Of a DNA stretch of 64,000 nt, positions 1 through 11,637 are shown one piece after another; positions within the stretch are counted from its first letter, which is position 1, and each line of letters opens with the position of its first letter. Made by a program: the position numbers and the translations under genes. The DNA comes from Chrysaora quinquecirrha (lineage: Eukaryota; Cnidaria; Scyphozoa; Semaeostomeae; Pelagiidae). The notes under the pieces are model-generated. The model did not search any database. It saw only the letters and a program-made list of their open reading frames with translations, and had not been told where the DNA came from. Where the stretch lies: the NCBI GenBank assembly GCA_014526335.1, contig JACTAT010000228.1, positions 62,001 to 126,000 on the forward strand. Direction: 5' to 3'.

Positions 1-1328
1 TCTTTTTCATCCTCAGCTGACGAAAACCCGTCATCAATTCCCGATTCAGGGCAATTTGATTCATATCTTACTGAAGGTTCTGAGCCTATCCCTCTTGACA
101 GTACCTTTCGCACTGTTTTTTCTATCTGCGATTCAAACATTTTTTTCCACGCTGGATTATTATTATAACTAAGACCTGATCCTGTCAAGTCTTTGTCTAA
201 CTCAAATCTAGGAGCTCTCCTCTTTAACTCAAATCTTTTTTCAAAATCTTTCGCTTCTTGCTTTTTACGAGCTCGCTCTTCTTTAGCTCGCGCTCGTTCG
301 AAACTTCGTTCGTTTTTCTTCTCTCTTTTTTTAGCCGCTCTAGTTCGAGTAGCTATAGGGCTGTAATATCTCGATGTTGACTCGGCTATAGGACTAGAAG
401 CTCTTTCGGGAGTTGCTGGAAATCTAATTGAAGAACTACTTTGTGGCTCTTCAATCTGCGCGACTGAAGTGTTTATTTCACGGTTGCTATTTTGTACATT
501 TTAATTTTCAGCTGTTTTTTTCTTTTCAGTTGATAAAATTTGTCGTAATTCTGTAGGAAAATTATGAATATCAAAACCTTCAGCTTGCATTTTTCGCGCA
601 ATTGTTGTTAAACCAATCGGAATAACAGAATACTTGTGTGGATTATTAAGATAATCAAACATTTTTTGCACTTTACTCGTGTTTGCAAGCACACCGCTAT
701 CACCCACTTGAATCAAATTATCATTTTTATCGAATTTGATAATATTATTTTTCCTTAAAAATTTAATCGCTTCTAGAGTGCCAGGTTTAAATTTGCCTAT
801 AGCTTGAATATTTAGTGAATTAGGTGTTTCCCCATTTAAGATTTCTTTTAAATGCTTTTCATTTTTATCGCTTTGTAACGTAGACAATTTTCTTATTAGA
901 TTCATTAACTGATTTATTTTCGCAACCTTTTGTTCAGCTGGTAAATTACTCTGATTGATAGCTTTTATTTGCCTCTTTAAAGTTTCTATCTTAACTTTTA
1001 CAGCGTTATTATTAACCAATTCTTTCTTTAATTTTTTTGAATCTTCAGTTTCTAAAGGTGCTTCATCGTTTATTTTATTTGATAAATCACGATACCTATT
1101 TATTTCATTCAATATAGCTATTCGATGTAGATAATCTGGCGCACTAACAGCTTTTTCTTTTAGTGATTCAGTTTTTTGCTCATAAGCATTTGGAATGTCT
1201 TTCGCTTTCATTTCCAAATACCTTTCATAATCTTTAGCCGGTATCAATACCTTTTTATTATACAACTGTCTTTCTTCCAAAACTTTATTCTCAACAATGA
1301 CCTTAGTTCTGCCAAACATCCATACCAT
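1..1328 (-). CDS. Unrecognised charged protein, two-part ORF cut by one stop, partial at window edge
   Basis: From an ATG at 1328 the frame is open for 275 codons to a TAA at 503-501. The same frame then stays open for about 165 more codons to the left edge. The first part is Lys/Glu rich, helical and coiled-coil-like, followed by a compact C-terminal segment (about residues 175-270). The part after the stop has a Ser/Pro-rich stretch, then a strongly basic/acidic helical stretch (many KKR, RAR, EER), then a Gly/Ser-rich acidic tail. This is either one nonsense mutation in a protein of more than 440 aa, or two adjacent ORFs. The layout (basic start, helices, small C-terminal domain) recalls the small unnamed ORFs carried by Polinton/Maverick-type elements, but I see no polymerase, integrase or capsid gene, so that is a guess. 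Function unknown. Confidence 0.5.
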
Positions 1329-1542
1329 TTTCTGAAAGGTGCTGTCTTCTGAGATGTGGACTTTCCCCTACAAAAATAAGGAAAACACCTTATTTTAAAA
1401 AAATCAGGAAAATGATGACGACTTTAGATCCAAGAAGAGAAATTCTCATATTGTTCCTTCTTGAAAAAATTGTTTTCTTTGCTGGTGGCAGTTTCTTATC
1501 TTGAACACTGTGATTACTTGCCAAGCTTGGAAAAAAACTTAC

Positions 1543-2047
1543 CACTGGACCAGACAATGTGCTTCGTCTACAACCACTGCCACACAATCTTCACGAAATG
1601 TTTCAGAGGTTGCCAGTGTTCTCCAGCGTTTGTTTGCGATGAAGGACTCTGGAGTTGCATAGATGATGGAGTAAGCTCCCTCTTCAATGGCCCTGAACAC
1701 ATCTTCATCCTGACCTTCAAAGATTGCGGCTGCGGTTATTCCAAAAACTTTGTTTACATGTGAAACTTGATCATTCATCAATGAGTTTAAAGGTGTCAAA
1801 ACGAGAACAGTACTTGTGCCAATGTTGTTGTCTTTCATAACATCTGCAATCACTGGGATGGCTTGGAAAATTAATGACTTTCCGTAGCCCGTATGTGCAC
1901 TAAAGAACAAGTCCTTCCCTTTAAAAATCTGACGCAAAGCTTCTTCTTGGTCTTGGTAAATCCTTCGATTGAAAGAAAAGTGCAAGCTGTTTTTATCGCA
2001 TCTGCAAATATTATTTCGTCGAACTCTAAGCTTTCGAGCGACGCCAT
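1543..2047 (-). pseudogene. RecQ-like DEAH helicase, first exon, one frameshift
   Basis: The minus strand encodes the N-terminal half of a superfamily 2 helicase core: motif I (TGYGKS, Walker A), motif Ia region (LTPLNSLMNDQ), an ATPES segment and the DEAH box (VDEAHC). This order is that of RecQ-type ATP-dependent 3'-5' DNA helicases, which unwind DNA in the nucleus. An ATG at 2047 opens about 20 codons (MASLESLEF...), but a one-base shift near 1985-1992 separates them from the helicase frame. The exon ends right after the DEAH box at a consensus splice donor (GTAAGT, plus-strand 1542-1537), so the ORF ending there is an exon boundary and not a truncation. I could not find the next exon to the left. 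RecQ-like copies are often amplified in invertebrate genomes, so this may be a stray copy. Confidence 0.72.
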
Positions 2048-2889
2048 GCTTATGTTTAAGTCCTTCCTTGGGTGTTTATTATTTTACCATGCAAATACGC
2101 ATAATTTATTATAAGCATAAATTAAGTTTCCAGAATCCTGGAAACCACTGTAGCAAGCTTTCGCTCATTGTTTCGTAGACCCTTTCCTCCTTTGGGATAT
2201 GGGTCTACGCGTAGGCTAGTTGAGTTTGACTACCGCTTAAATTTGATCAAAAGATGGGGGATGCCTACCATTCAAAACAACCATGTCTTTCAACTTCGTT
2301 TGGCAAGATGAGTTTTCACGCGATCATTTTCACTGAGGCCTTGCATGCACTGTGAAAAAGATAGTCCTTGGATGTTTGCAAAAACTTACTAGTGTGTCAA
2401 ATTGTATCATTTCAATTTCTGACGATGTCAACTTGAATTATTTAAACAAAGAGCACAAGGTAAGAAAACGTTTCACAACCAGAGAATTCATGTGAGATGT
2501 CTATGCAACTTTCAACATATTTTGTCATTTGAAAAATCCAAAATTAAAACATGCTTATGTTAAAAACAACGATAAGAAAACACTCAGTTTTCATGTGTTA
2601 GTCCCAACTTTTTGTGTTCAATTTTCTAAGAAATTAAATTTTTCAATGCTTGTGTTGTTCCGTAATCCGAGTGTGTTGCACGAGGGGCAATTCACTCCTT
2701 AAAAGTCTTGTACACCTTGCTGGAAGTCCTATTGTTTTCTGGGAAGTCCCTTGAAAGTCTTTTTGTTTTAATGGAAGTCTCGTACGCCTTTTTGCAGAGT
2801 GAAATGCCCCTCGGTGTTGCATGCTCAAACGATACTTTTGAACGATATTCTGGGTTTTCGGACGAAAAGAAACGTTTTCAAGGCAAAAA

Positions 2890-2995
2890 GAGCATTTCCC
2901 TGACGGTAAAAGGGCGTTTATCAGTTTGAAAAAGGGCGTTTCCTTGTTGAAAAAAGGGCGTTTCCCCAATGCAAAAAAGGGCGTGGCCCAAAAAA
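2890..2995. repeat. Short tandem repeat with AAAAGGGCGTTT units
   Basis: Four degenerate units of about 21-27 bp, each with a run of A followed by GGGCGTTT or GGGCGTGG. The short ORFs that cross it on the minus strand are products of the repeat. Confidence 0.7.
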
Positions 2996-3064
2996 TTTTC
3001 CTCTAAGCGGTAGTCTGATTTTCGGCTGGATCGGCCCCTGTCCTTTAAAATTAGTATCTCGGCA

Positions 3065-3373
3065 TTAAACCCCTGACACGGCTTCTGGGTGGAGTAAAGA
3101 TCCATCTACCTTTGTTTCTACATGTTCGATTCCAATCTTAATTGCTGCAATCTCATCTTCTAGGGCTTTTTTCTTCCATTTAGCTGTATTTAGATCATAC
3201 TTATTTGATTTATTTAGCCTATTCTGAACTTCCTCAATTTTACTTTTTGCATTATCCCCTCTATATACAGTTAAAGTGTAGGACTGTTTATCTTTTTCTC
3301 TGTTAGGTGTTGTTAGTTTTATCTTTACCTCTTTGTCATTATCTATAATACATTCTATTTTTGATACCTTCAT
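3065..3373 (-). CDS. Hypothetical 102-aa lysine-rich protein
   Basis: ATG at 3373, then an open frame to 3065. The protein is rich in Lys, Glu and Asp. A first half that looks beta-strand prone (KVSKIECIID..., TLTVYRGD) is followed by a helical segment (KIEEVQNRLNKS, KKKALEDEIAAIK). No known motif. The composition resembles the charged ORF at 1-1328 on the same strand, so both could come from one old element, but that is inference. It could also be a chance ORF. Confidence 0.3.
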   Translation of the reverse strand: MKVSKIECIIDNDKEVKIKLTTPNREKDKQSYTLTVYRGDNAKSKIEEVQNRLNKSNKYDLNTAKWKKKALEDEIAAIKIGIEHVETKVDGSLLHPEAVSGV

Positions 3374-3399
3374 TGTTCTTTTCTAATTTTGAATATCCT

Positions 3400-5080
3400 T
3401 GCGTTATGGCATAGTCCCATTTTGTCAGTCTTTGTCTATTTGTAACTTCTATCACATCATCTTGACCATTGATTTTTCTTTGAAATTTTCAGTTTCCATT
3501 TTAACCCTGAATACAAAAAATTACGCAAATATATTGATTACTAACTTAATATACCAGCCAGCTGTGGTATTTTTTTGCTTATTGTTTCAACAAAGCAAAG
3601 GAGCGACTCAAAACACGTCTTACTGTCACAACAATCACATGAAGAAACAATCACTAAGGCAAAATTTATACCCAGTTGTAAATCAAACTGCACTAATCAG
3701 AAAAGTATTTACATGAATATAATCGGGACCACATGAACACTCAGACCACTTGAACCACTTAGACCACTCAATAATTTTGTAACAGATTCAAATTTTTCAA
3801 ATTAATCAATGTTCATCACTTTGATTTTTTAATTAAACCACCCCTCTCAGACTCAAAAGGCTATCGACGAAGCTCTGGCCAATGTCATTAGAGACTGTAT
3901 AGAACACTCGTACAGCTTAGGAAGAGTAGGCCGTTTGTTGCAACAGCCATTTGGTGAGCTTGAGAACAGGTGGCTGAAGACTTTTCCATGCATGAGAAAT
4001 TCTTGGACATGGGAAACCCTTGGTAATCAGGTAATGCTGCTCATCAAGGCCCCGTTAATTTCGTGATTTATTATTCAATATTTTTGATGAACGAGGGAAG
4101 TAAGTAAATATTAACCAAATTTAAACAACTCAAAGGCTTTCGTTGAACACTTTGAATAACAAGTAGCACATCTTTCAAACAACTTATTTCTTTATTCAGT
4201 AACGGATATGGAAATTTTAAAGAAGCTTGCTGCTTGCGAGCTGGTAAAAAGAAAGCTTCTAACTTATATACAGATAAATTAAATCCAGTCTAACAAAAAC
4301 CGGATCCAATTCCAAATAATGTTCGATGGATTATATCATGAAAAGCATGACCGGGATGAGAATATGAGATTGATAAATATATGGGAGGAGGCGATAAAGA
4401 ATGCTGAGAAATGGTTAAGGGAAAGCTGCTAATGTTATAATTGAACTGCTTAATTGTTAATATTTTGTTTATATGTTTATATATTCTATATATTGTTTAT
4501 ATGTTTATATTTATATTTATTGTGAGAAAAACAGTTATTTCTATGCATTCATGAAACATCAACTAACATTAAATTAATACAGTTTTTTCTAAACTTTATA
4601 ATATTCTTTTAACTTATCTAGTAGGTTTTGCCATGTTGCTTTCTGCGCTCAAAATTGTTCTATAGTAAACGATGACATAACAATACGTTTGCAAATGTTA
4701 TGTTCAATATCTCTGCCACACCATTCCAACATCATTCCAGTCTAGAATACCTTAAAGAATTAACATCAAGTCATGGCATAGTGATGCAGCAACTGTTGAA
4801 TGATAACTTATGCAATGTATCTTTCATCGGCAATATGTGCGTCTCCACTTATCTGCTAAGAGTTTGTATTCAACAAACGAATTCATGTTGAAGACATGTT
4901 TCTCTCTCGTCCAACAAAATAGCGAGTTTTCGTAGACACCTATATTTAGGAGATATTTGATTATACTCAATATCCATGAACCTCCACCGTTTCCTTTACA
5001 TAGCCATAAGACAACCAACTCTTTAAAGTTGAGATGTTTTTATAAGGGAAGTTCCACACAGTTTTATTGTTTAGAATCTA
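3400..5080. other. Intergenic stretch with no supported gene
   Basis: AT-rich. One segment at about 3846-4032 (plus) reads as a possible exon (AIDEALANVIRDCIEHSY..., ending at a GTAATG donor-like site), but it has no recognisable relatives. The rest has short scattered ORFs only. Confidence 0.4.
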
Positions 5081-5225
5081 ATGCAAAGGGAAAGTCCCTA
5101 GAGAAGTTTCTGGAAGCCGGAAAGTCCCTACTTATTCAGCATTCTGGTTGGTTAGAAAAACGGGGAAATTTCCAAGAAAAATGAAAATTTCCTAAAATGC
5201 AATAATCCTACAATATGATTGGTTA
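5080..5225. repeat. Dispersed repeat with GGGAAAGTCCC motifs, copy 1
   Basis: Contains GGGAAAGTCCC at 5088-5098 and CGGAAAGTCCC at 5118-5128, interleaved with ATTGG-type (inverted CCAAT) motifs in a TGGTTGGTTAGAA/TGATTGGTTAGAA context. The same arrangement recurs at 55010-55265, so this is one repeat family. GGGACTTTCCC on the other strand is a textbook kappaB-type site. Confidence 0.6.
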
Positions 5226-5499
5226 GAACTTTTTTATAAGCAAGGAAAGCCTCAAAGCATTCAATCCTGCTCAAGCTTGAAGTAAAGATGATTTCACTAT
5301 CTTCCTTGTATTTCATGCTGTGAAGAAGCAGCAAGAATTAACTATAAAAAATCTAGTTCCATATCCTTTGGAGAGGACCTATAAATGCTGGAATTTAGGA
5401 GTTATATCTTTTGAGAGACAATCAATGCCAATCTACAGTTCATACCATTATTGGATGCGAGATCTTCTAAAATATGCAAGAGCTAGCGCTAACAACTAA

Positions 5500-6720
5500 A
5501 TAAAGTCTCAAGTAGAACAACATCAAGTCTTTTCCAAGCTAGAAGCCAAAGACCTAGTTTGTGGACTTTTTCCATATATGGGTAAAGAAGAAAGAAATTT
5601 GGGAAAAATGGCCGTGTTGATGATTTTTATTGAAGAAATTGCTAAAGGTTTAATGAAATATCATAATAAGACTGTAGCAACATCATTCATAGAAGACATA
5701 AAAGAAGAAATCTATTAAAAAGCCCTTGGAGAATTGGGTGAAAAACTACTAATTGACTCTGATTGTTTCACCACATGAATTGTTTCACGTTATAGATTTC
5801 TTAATCGTTGCCGATATAAAATGTTAAATTCAATTAATGAAACAGAAAATGAAGTTGCTGCTTTACAAGATGCCTATTTAAAAACTACAAGAGAATGTAC
5901 CAACAGATTAACAATTAGTATAATAAAAGAAGCGCATTCCTTTATCATATACAAAAACTACGGTGAATTTTACTGCATGTATTGGTAAAAGACCACCACA
6001 AGCTAGCTCATGGAAATAAATTCATATTATAAAGATGAGTAAACATAAGAAATAAAAGAAAGTATAAAATTATCATTAGATGTGAATGTCTTGTAAAAAA
6101 GCTAAAGGATTGGATAGTTAGTGCAGTTATGAATATCTTTCATCTTAAATCTTTTATAAATACAATGCATTCATTTAGAAATTTAAGTGAGTAAGCGTCA
6201 AAGACAGGGTAGAAAGCAATGACACATAAAAAGCAATATAGGTCAAGGTCTTTTTAAAAACCTTCAAAATTGGATTGTCAAAACAGCTATTGGAATTACA
6301 CCATTACCAGGCTTACAAAGCTAAATGAAACCAAGAATTAGGAAAAAGGGGTGGAAAAAAGACAAACCTTTACAGTTTATTTCTAGAGAAGTCTGGAGAG
6401 CTGTTGAGGTACCAAAGAAAACGCTGGATTAATTCGCATATGCTAAAAAATCCGATTTCAAACAATGGCATCACTTGCAGGAACTATTATTGCTTCAATG
6501 ATTATTGATGATATGTTAAAAACGATGGCGGGCAGAAAGCAACCAAGTTGATAAGAGGTTGTTATAAAAGGAAGACAACATTAGAAAATCCTTCAAAGAT
6601 GGGGTCCACGTTAGCGCAAGCAGCAGTTAGACAAGCAATTAAGCAAGGAGGAAGAGCAGTGACAAAAATTTTAATAAGCAAGCCGTAACGAAATTTGCAT
6701 TAAATGATGGTTAAATTTAA
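5500..6720 (+). pseudogene. Decayed unrecognised coding region
   Basis: Several plus-strand frames keep protein-like stretches between stops: a helical segment at about 5550-5720 (KMAVLMIFIEEIAKGLMKY), a Lys/Arg-rich segment at about 6330-6430 (KKGWKKDKPLQFISREVW) preceded by a hydrophobic Gly/Pro stretch (IGITPLPGLQS), and a basic tail near 6600-6700. Many stops and shifts. I do not recognise the protein. The basic and Gly-rich character would suit a structural or DNA-binding protein of a decayed element, which is only inference. Confidence 0.3.
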
Positions 6721-7448
6721 GCAATGTTAATGACAAAAGAAACTAATTATAAATAATTATGATAAGAATTAGGCTGTTTTAGATATTGAATGAGCATAGG
6801 GCCTTGCGATGTTTTTCTTTTCTAATTTCCTTGTTTTTCGGTATAAGCATAATGCCTTCCAGGTCAACGAATGTTAGGAGATGAGTAAGGCTATATTTTT
6901 ATAACCATAAACAAGCTGCTCACCTCGAGCCTCTTGGAGGTTTCCTGTGTGAAGACTACCTGTCTAGAGATTCCTATGAATCTGACAGATCTCGAGGAAA
7001 TCCCTGCATGTATTTTAGTAGTATTTTCTGGAAGAGAGTTTCATTAGAATTTGACCACCAATAAGCAAACTTGTTTTGGTTCTCAATTCCTACCCTGCCT
7101 CCCATTGACTTCCCTCTTCAAAATGTGACTGATGTTGCAGCCTCTTGGGCTATTCAACCTCAATGATGGCTAACACAGCGATCATTGCCTGCCATTTCAT
7201 TAAAGTGTGGCCTTACTCCACTTCCAGGCTATTTGGTTTCAATGATTGATAAAAACTAATTTGTTGACTTTGCTCTATTGTGTTTAAATAATTTGAAAGA
7301 TTTGCCAACCCGCGCTCTATCCAGCTTACAACTCGAACATCTTCTCAAAAACAAACTAGAAGCAATTCAGGTTTTCCTGGTGGTTGCCAAGAATAAGCCA
7401 GATAAGCTTCCCTTGCTCCTCCCTTATTTTTTATTATTGCTAAAGCCT

Positions 7449-7771
7449 ACCGTGACGTTTCCAGTACAGAATGGCTATCATACGATTCAGCTTTTCATAA
7501 GCAGGCAGCTAACCACATAGATAGCGTTTGGTCCATAGTAGATCCAGCACTGTATATATCCACGGTCCTAACTGCAGGAGTGCAGAAAACGGCACCAGAA
7601 ACTAAAGCTATTTCACTGTCGGCAAAAAGAAAAACCCCGTGCTTTGCATGGAATAGGAGAGTTTGTAGATTCCCACAGAACTGCGCCTATTTGCATGTTT
7701 GCTTTACCTGTGGAGGTGATCATAAAGTTCAAGATTGTCCTTCAGAGTTGGCCGAGAAAGCTCCTGCTTAA
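7449..7771 (+). pseudogene. Gag-like protein with CCCH plus CCHC zinc fingers (DIRS/Ngaro)
   Basis: The frame through 7455-7771 reads as a Gag C-terminus. A helical stretch (DSAFHKQAANHIDSVW, then ALYISTV) is followed by a Cys/His cluster CFAWNRRVCRFPQNCAYLH (CCCH type) and then CFTCGGDHKVQDC (CCHC-like knuckle). The pair is characteristic of DIRS/Ngaro Gag proteins and should bind nucleic acid. The frame ends at a TAA (7769-7771). The upstream part of Gag (about 7278-7450) is in another frame. Confidence 0.65.
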
Positions 7772-8160
7772 TAAGAGAAGAAGATCTCCTTCACCTGAAA
7801 TTGTGAGAAAGCATAACAAGTGACTAGATGCCGAGACATTGAAGGACTTTGCTCATTCATTTATTTTTCCTATTCCTTCTGTTGTAATATCGTAAAAACT
7901 ATGCACGTGGCGTGATTCTTACCAGTCTTCTTCTCAACCAGATTCCCATTGGGTACTCCAGGGACTTACCTCTGGCTTCAATATTGGAGTCGAAGGTGGT
8001 CCTCCTCGCTCCTCAAAACAAATTTGCACTTCAGCATTAAAAAAGCCAGAGATAATTAACGCTGATTTGGTATTAAGCAAGGGACAATAATTGGGCCTTT
8101 TTTGAGTCTCAATTACCTGAGACAACTATTAATTGCTTTGGGGTAATTCCCAATTCAACA

Positions 8161-8640
8161 GTTGGGAAATGGCGTCTGATAACGGACATATCATACCCCT
8201 TAAAAGAGAGTGTAAACCACTTTATTCCAGATGAAAAGACAGAAGTTTCATATGCTGGCATTCCAGAAGCCAAAGCCATGGTGATGCTTCTTGGAAAAGG
8301 CACCCTCATGGCAAAATTTGATATTAAAAGAGCTTAGCGCTTGCTCCCAGTGCATGCAGAGGATAGACATTTTCTGGGAAAGTACTGGAGAAATAACTTT
8401 TACATGGAGCATGCCTCCCTTTGGACTGAGATCAGCCCCCCAAGTATTTTGTGGTTTGGGCATGTTCTAGAGTAAATTTTTATATATACTGGCAATGAAA
8501 CTAAAATTCAACATTATTTGGATGATTTCATAATTCTGGGGAAGCCAGTGTCAACTGAATGCGCTTAAATGCTAAGCAGCTTCTTTTCGCTATGTGAAAA
8601 ACTTGGTTTTCCATTAGCCAAGGAAAAGACCAAGGGCCTT
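8161..8640 (+). pseudogene. Reverse transcriptase fragment of the DIRS/Ngaro element
   Basis: In frame from 8161: VGKWRLITDISYP, then a segment with GTLMAKFDIKRA (catalytic Asp of motif A), LLPVHAEDRHFLG, and HYLDDFIILG at about 8512-8541 (the YLDD catalytic motif). A TAG lies within motif A near 8335, and there are further stops. The LLPV..DRH..G signature between motif A and YLDD separates the DIRS group from Gypsy and LINE reverse transcriptases. Not functional. Confidence 0.78.
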
Positions 8641-8928
8641 TTCACAGAAATAATATTTTTGGGGTTAGCCTGGTGGAACTTTCTTCTCACCCAATGGAAT
8701 GGCCCTAGCCTTTTCTTTTACCGCACTTGATTCCGAGTGGCAGACATCAGTGTTGCTTCCGATGCCGCAGGCAGCAAGGGCTATCTCGCAATCTCCAAAA
8801 TGAGTGGTTTGCGATTAAATGTACAAAGTTTATGAACAATGCTATAAAAGAACTGGTTCATATAGTTTGAGCAACAATGCTCTTGCTCTTGTTGGCAACG
8901 GAAAAGTGTTGCCTTTCACTGTGATAAT

Positions 8929-9210
8929 ATGGCAGTAGTCCTTTGTCTCCAAAATGGAACTCTCAAAGATAGGCAGCTGGCCTTCCTGTTAAGAGAGCTA
9001 TCTATATTGGCTATCATTCAGGATTTTACATTTACTTCAGTTCATGTTCCAGGAGCAAAAAATGTACTACCTGATGCCCTCTCTCGTTTTGACTTTCAGA
9101 CGTGCTTCAATGCTGCCCAAAATGCAGCTACAGTGCCTCGAATAATTTCCAAAGAGTACCTTCATCAGCTACTGATTTCACCTTGGACAATGGATGGCAG
9201 TTGCTCTTAA
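8929..9210 (+). pseudogene. RNase H C-terminal segment of the DIRS/Ngaro element
   Basis: Reads AVVLCLQNGTLKDRQL, then a helical stretch, then VHVPGAKNVLPDALSRF, the tail found at the end of RNase H domains of DIRS and Gypsy elements. The frame upstream (8740-8920) keeps an SDAAGSKGYLAIS-type start of RNase H but is broken. Ends at a TAA. Confidence 0.65.
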
Positions 9211-9870
9211 GCAATGCAGTATCACAAACCACAAAAGGCTTATGTCTCTGCACCAAAAACGATTTGTTGACTTCTGCAATAAAAATGGCTTTGTTAGTTA
9301 ACAGGCAGGGCTCTCCTTTTCCTATATCTGAAGTGACTCTCCTACGTTTTATTGCAAATTTAGGCAAATCCTGCAATGCATCTTCAGTTCAAGTCTATTT
9401 ATTTATTTTCAGTAAGTGTTCTTCAACTTCGACACAGATTTAAGGAACCTGTGGAGGGCTACTTGCGTCTTTCTCAGCAAAAAATGCCTATAATGTGTTG
9501 GTTCTCCAACTAATAAAGCTCCAACTGAATTTGGATAACTTTGATGATGTTATGTTCTGGGCTGCATGTTTGACAGCTCACTCAGAGCGTCAGAGTTTAC
9601 AGTTAGGCCTAAGGATTTTATTTAAGACCAGTTTGGAAGATGTTGTACTGTAGTCTTAGCACCATCTGGAACCTTACTATGTCCTGTTATAGCCTTATTG
9701 CACTATTTACATTTAAGAAGTGATGCAAAAGGTCCTCTGTTTGTTTTGGGCAATGGGTCTGCTTTGTGGAGAAACCTGCATTAACAAGCAGAATAGTTGG
9801 GCCAAGAAGAAAGCCATTCTGGATTATATCCGACACCGATCGACGTAACCACCAGTTTTGTAAAGCAGCA
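9200..9870 (+). pseudogene. Tyrosine-recombinase-like region of the DIRS/Ngaro element
   Basis: Frames here contain SPFPISEVTLLRFIANLG and, further on, LHYLHLRSDAKGPLFVLG, the pattern of the N-terminal SAM-like and early catalytic parts of DIRS/Ngaro tyrosine recombinases. At least two frameshifts and several stops. I could not confirm the catalytic R-H-R-Y residues, so the call rests mostly on position downstream of RT/RNase H and these two signatures. Confidence 0.5.
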
Positions 9871-10354
9871 TTCAATTTAGACGTCATTCTTCAACAGGAA
9901 CAGGAACTGGTGTCAGCCTCAAAGATATCCAAAAGCATTTGATGGCGAATATCCCAGGTCTAGCTGAAAATGGGGGCATTAGCTTGGATACCATTCATCA
10001 GCTTACAACCGCACCACGGAAAAATTCAAGTTGTGCTAGTAGGTATAAAGGGCTTATAAATGCTCGTGTTCCGGGAAAGCGGAATCAATATAGAGAAGGC
10101 AGCGTAAACCAGCACTTTATGTTTGCCCAAGTTGCTTACAGGGAAGAACTGGTGTCAAAGTTTCAGGAGGAGTGTCAGTTCTATAGTTGCAACAACATGA
10201 ACAAACTAAGAATGGGCCCATCACCTGCCGTCTCAAGATACCATCAAGTAAATCATCTTTTTATGACAGATGATGCCCCAAACCTTGGTGACCACGACTT
10301 TCCCAATCCTGGCTACCTTATCGTGCCATCAGGATATGTCTCTGACAGATCCTA

Positions 10355-10920
10355 ATGTTCAGGGGGTCGAGCCTGATTATGTTGCCCTTTGAATTAAACG
10401 ATTTTACTGAAGTCAATGAAAATATAGATGCTCAAAAAGAACCTGAGAACTTGGAGCAAATGACAACGACAGATGGAAATATGACAAAAGATAAGCTTGG
10501 CAGAGAACACTACGAACAACTGCATGCCGAGCCAGCACTCATCTTACTCCGGACTTGCAAGTTTAAACAATCATCAGGCCAAACACATGCGAATGATTTG
10601 TTGCGAGTTTTGGCAGCTCAAGTAAAAGATGGCAAGAGCGTTTCCTTTCTAAAAGTCGACAATGGATCAGATCGGAATTTGCATTTGGTAGTTAATTTGT
10701 TTTACTTTGGTCGCTTGTGGAAAGAGTCGGGACTTGACATTCTTGGTATTGTAAGTTATGCCGCAAGGTATTCAGCCTACAATAACATTGAACATCTATG
10801 GAGCCCAATGAGCAAGAAGTTATGCTCCGCAATATTACCATCCATCTTAGAGGGTGAAGAAAAAGAACCTTGCAAACAGAATGATTTTACTGAGGCCGAA
10901 ATGAAACAAAACGAAGCAAA
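10355..10920 (+). pseudogene. Catalytic-like exon: DNGSD ... NNIEHLW (DDE-like)
   Basis: The open frame from 10355 ends at a donor (GCAAAG then GTAAGC). It contains FLKVDNGSDRNLHLVVN, then about 35 residues later a SAYNNIEHLWSPMSKKL stretch. A D-N-G-x-D on a predicted strand and an N-x-I-E-H-x-W near a helix is the arrangement of the second Asp and the Glu in RNase-H-fold transposases and integrases. The first Asp should lie upstream, possibly in the frame at 9939-10355, which is Asn/Lys rich and ends in GYLIVPSGYV. The family is not one I can name. Catalysis is inferred from pattern only. Confidence 0.5.
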
Positions 10921-11637
10921 GGTAAGCAGTTAACTTCTTTTAAAGACAATCTTTAGAAAAGTTGTCAAAAGAAAATGCAAAAAGATGATGTTTTACCTTT
11001 TGAGAAGAAGAAATTTTTTTACCGAGGTGCATATGTTTTGTTAATTGATATCAAAAAAGTGTATTGCTAATGCTTTGATCATTGTCTGAAAAAATCTTTT
11101 GTGTCAATTTCAGGTTTTTGACAATGCTATTAACCTTGTCGTCTCTAAGTATTGGAAGGATGGAACTTTCAATGGTTGTTCAGTCGCAATATAATTCCGT
11201 CCTTGCTTGACAAAAGATGAACCATTCAATGATTATGAGAAAATTCACAAGGTGAGAAACGTTCTTTTAGCATGTGCGTCATATTGTACTGATATGATCT
11301 CTTTTGTCAAATAATTTGTTAGAAAGACTTGGACAAATCATTAAGCGAAGGACCCTGGGCATCCCTATCTTGCGAATGTTTGGTAGAATTTTTACAATAT
11401 AGGTAAGACTTTTTCCTCTGACACGCTTCTTTCGTCTAACACGCTTTCGTCTGACAGCTTTTCAGTAAGCCCGAAAATGTTTCCGCTGTTTATCGCAATT
11501 TTAAAGTTTTGTACTGTACTACTCAAAAACTATGAACTCAGTCGTGACATTCTTACTAATGTAGCTTTGTACAGTATTAACACCGTATCAACTAAGAGTA
11601 AGCTAAGTGTTGAATGTGAATTTGCTTTCAGCTTTTC

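Larger units (their letters stand above)
7270..9890 (+). mobile_element. Decayed DIRS/Ngaro-type tyrosine-recombinase retrotransposon
   Basis: Four blocks lie in order on the plus strand: a Gag-like protein with zinc fingers, a reverse transcriptase with YLDD, an RNase H tail with the PGAKNVLPDALSR motif, and a tyrosine-recombinase-like region. This order and the form of the RT (GKWRLITD, LMAKFDIKRA) are those of DIRS/Ngaro elements, which integrate through a tyrosine recombinase instead of a DDE integrase. Stops and shifts break every block, so the copy is dead. I could not identify split direct repeats or inverted termini, so the ends are approximate. Confidence 0.75.
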
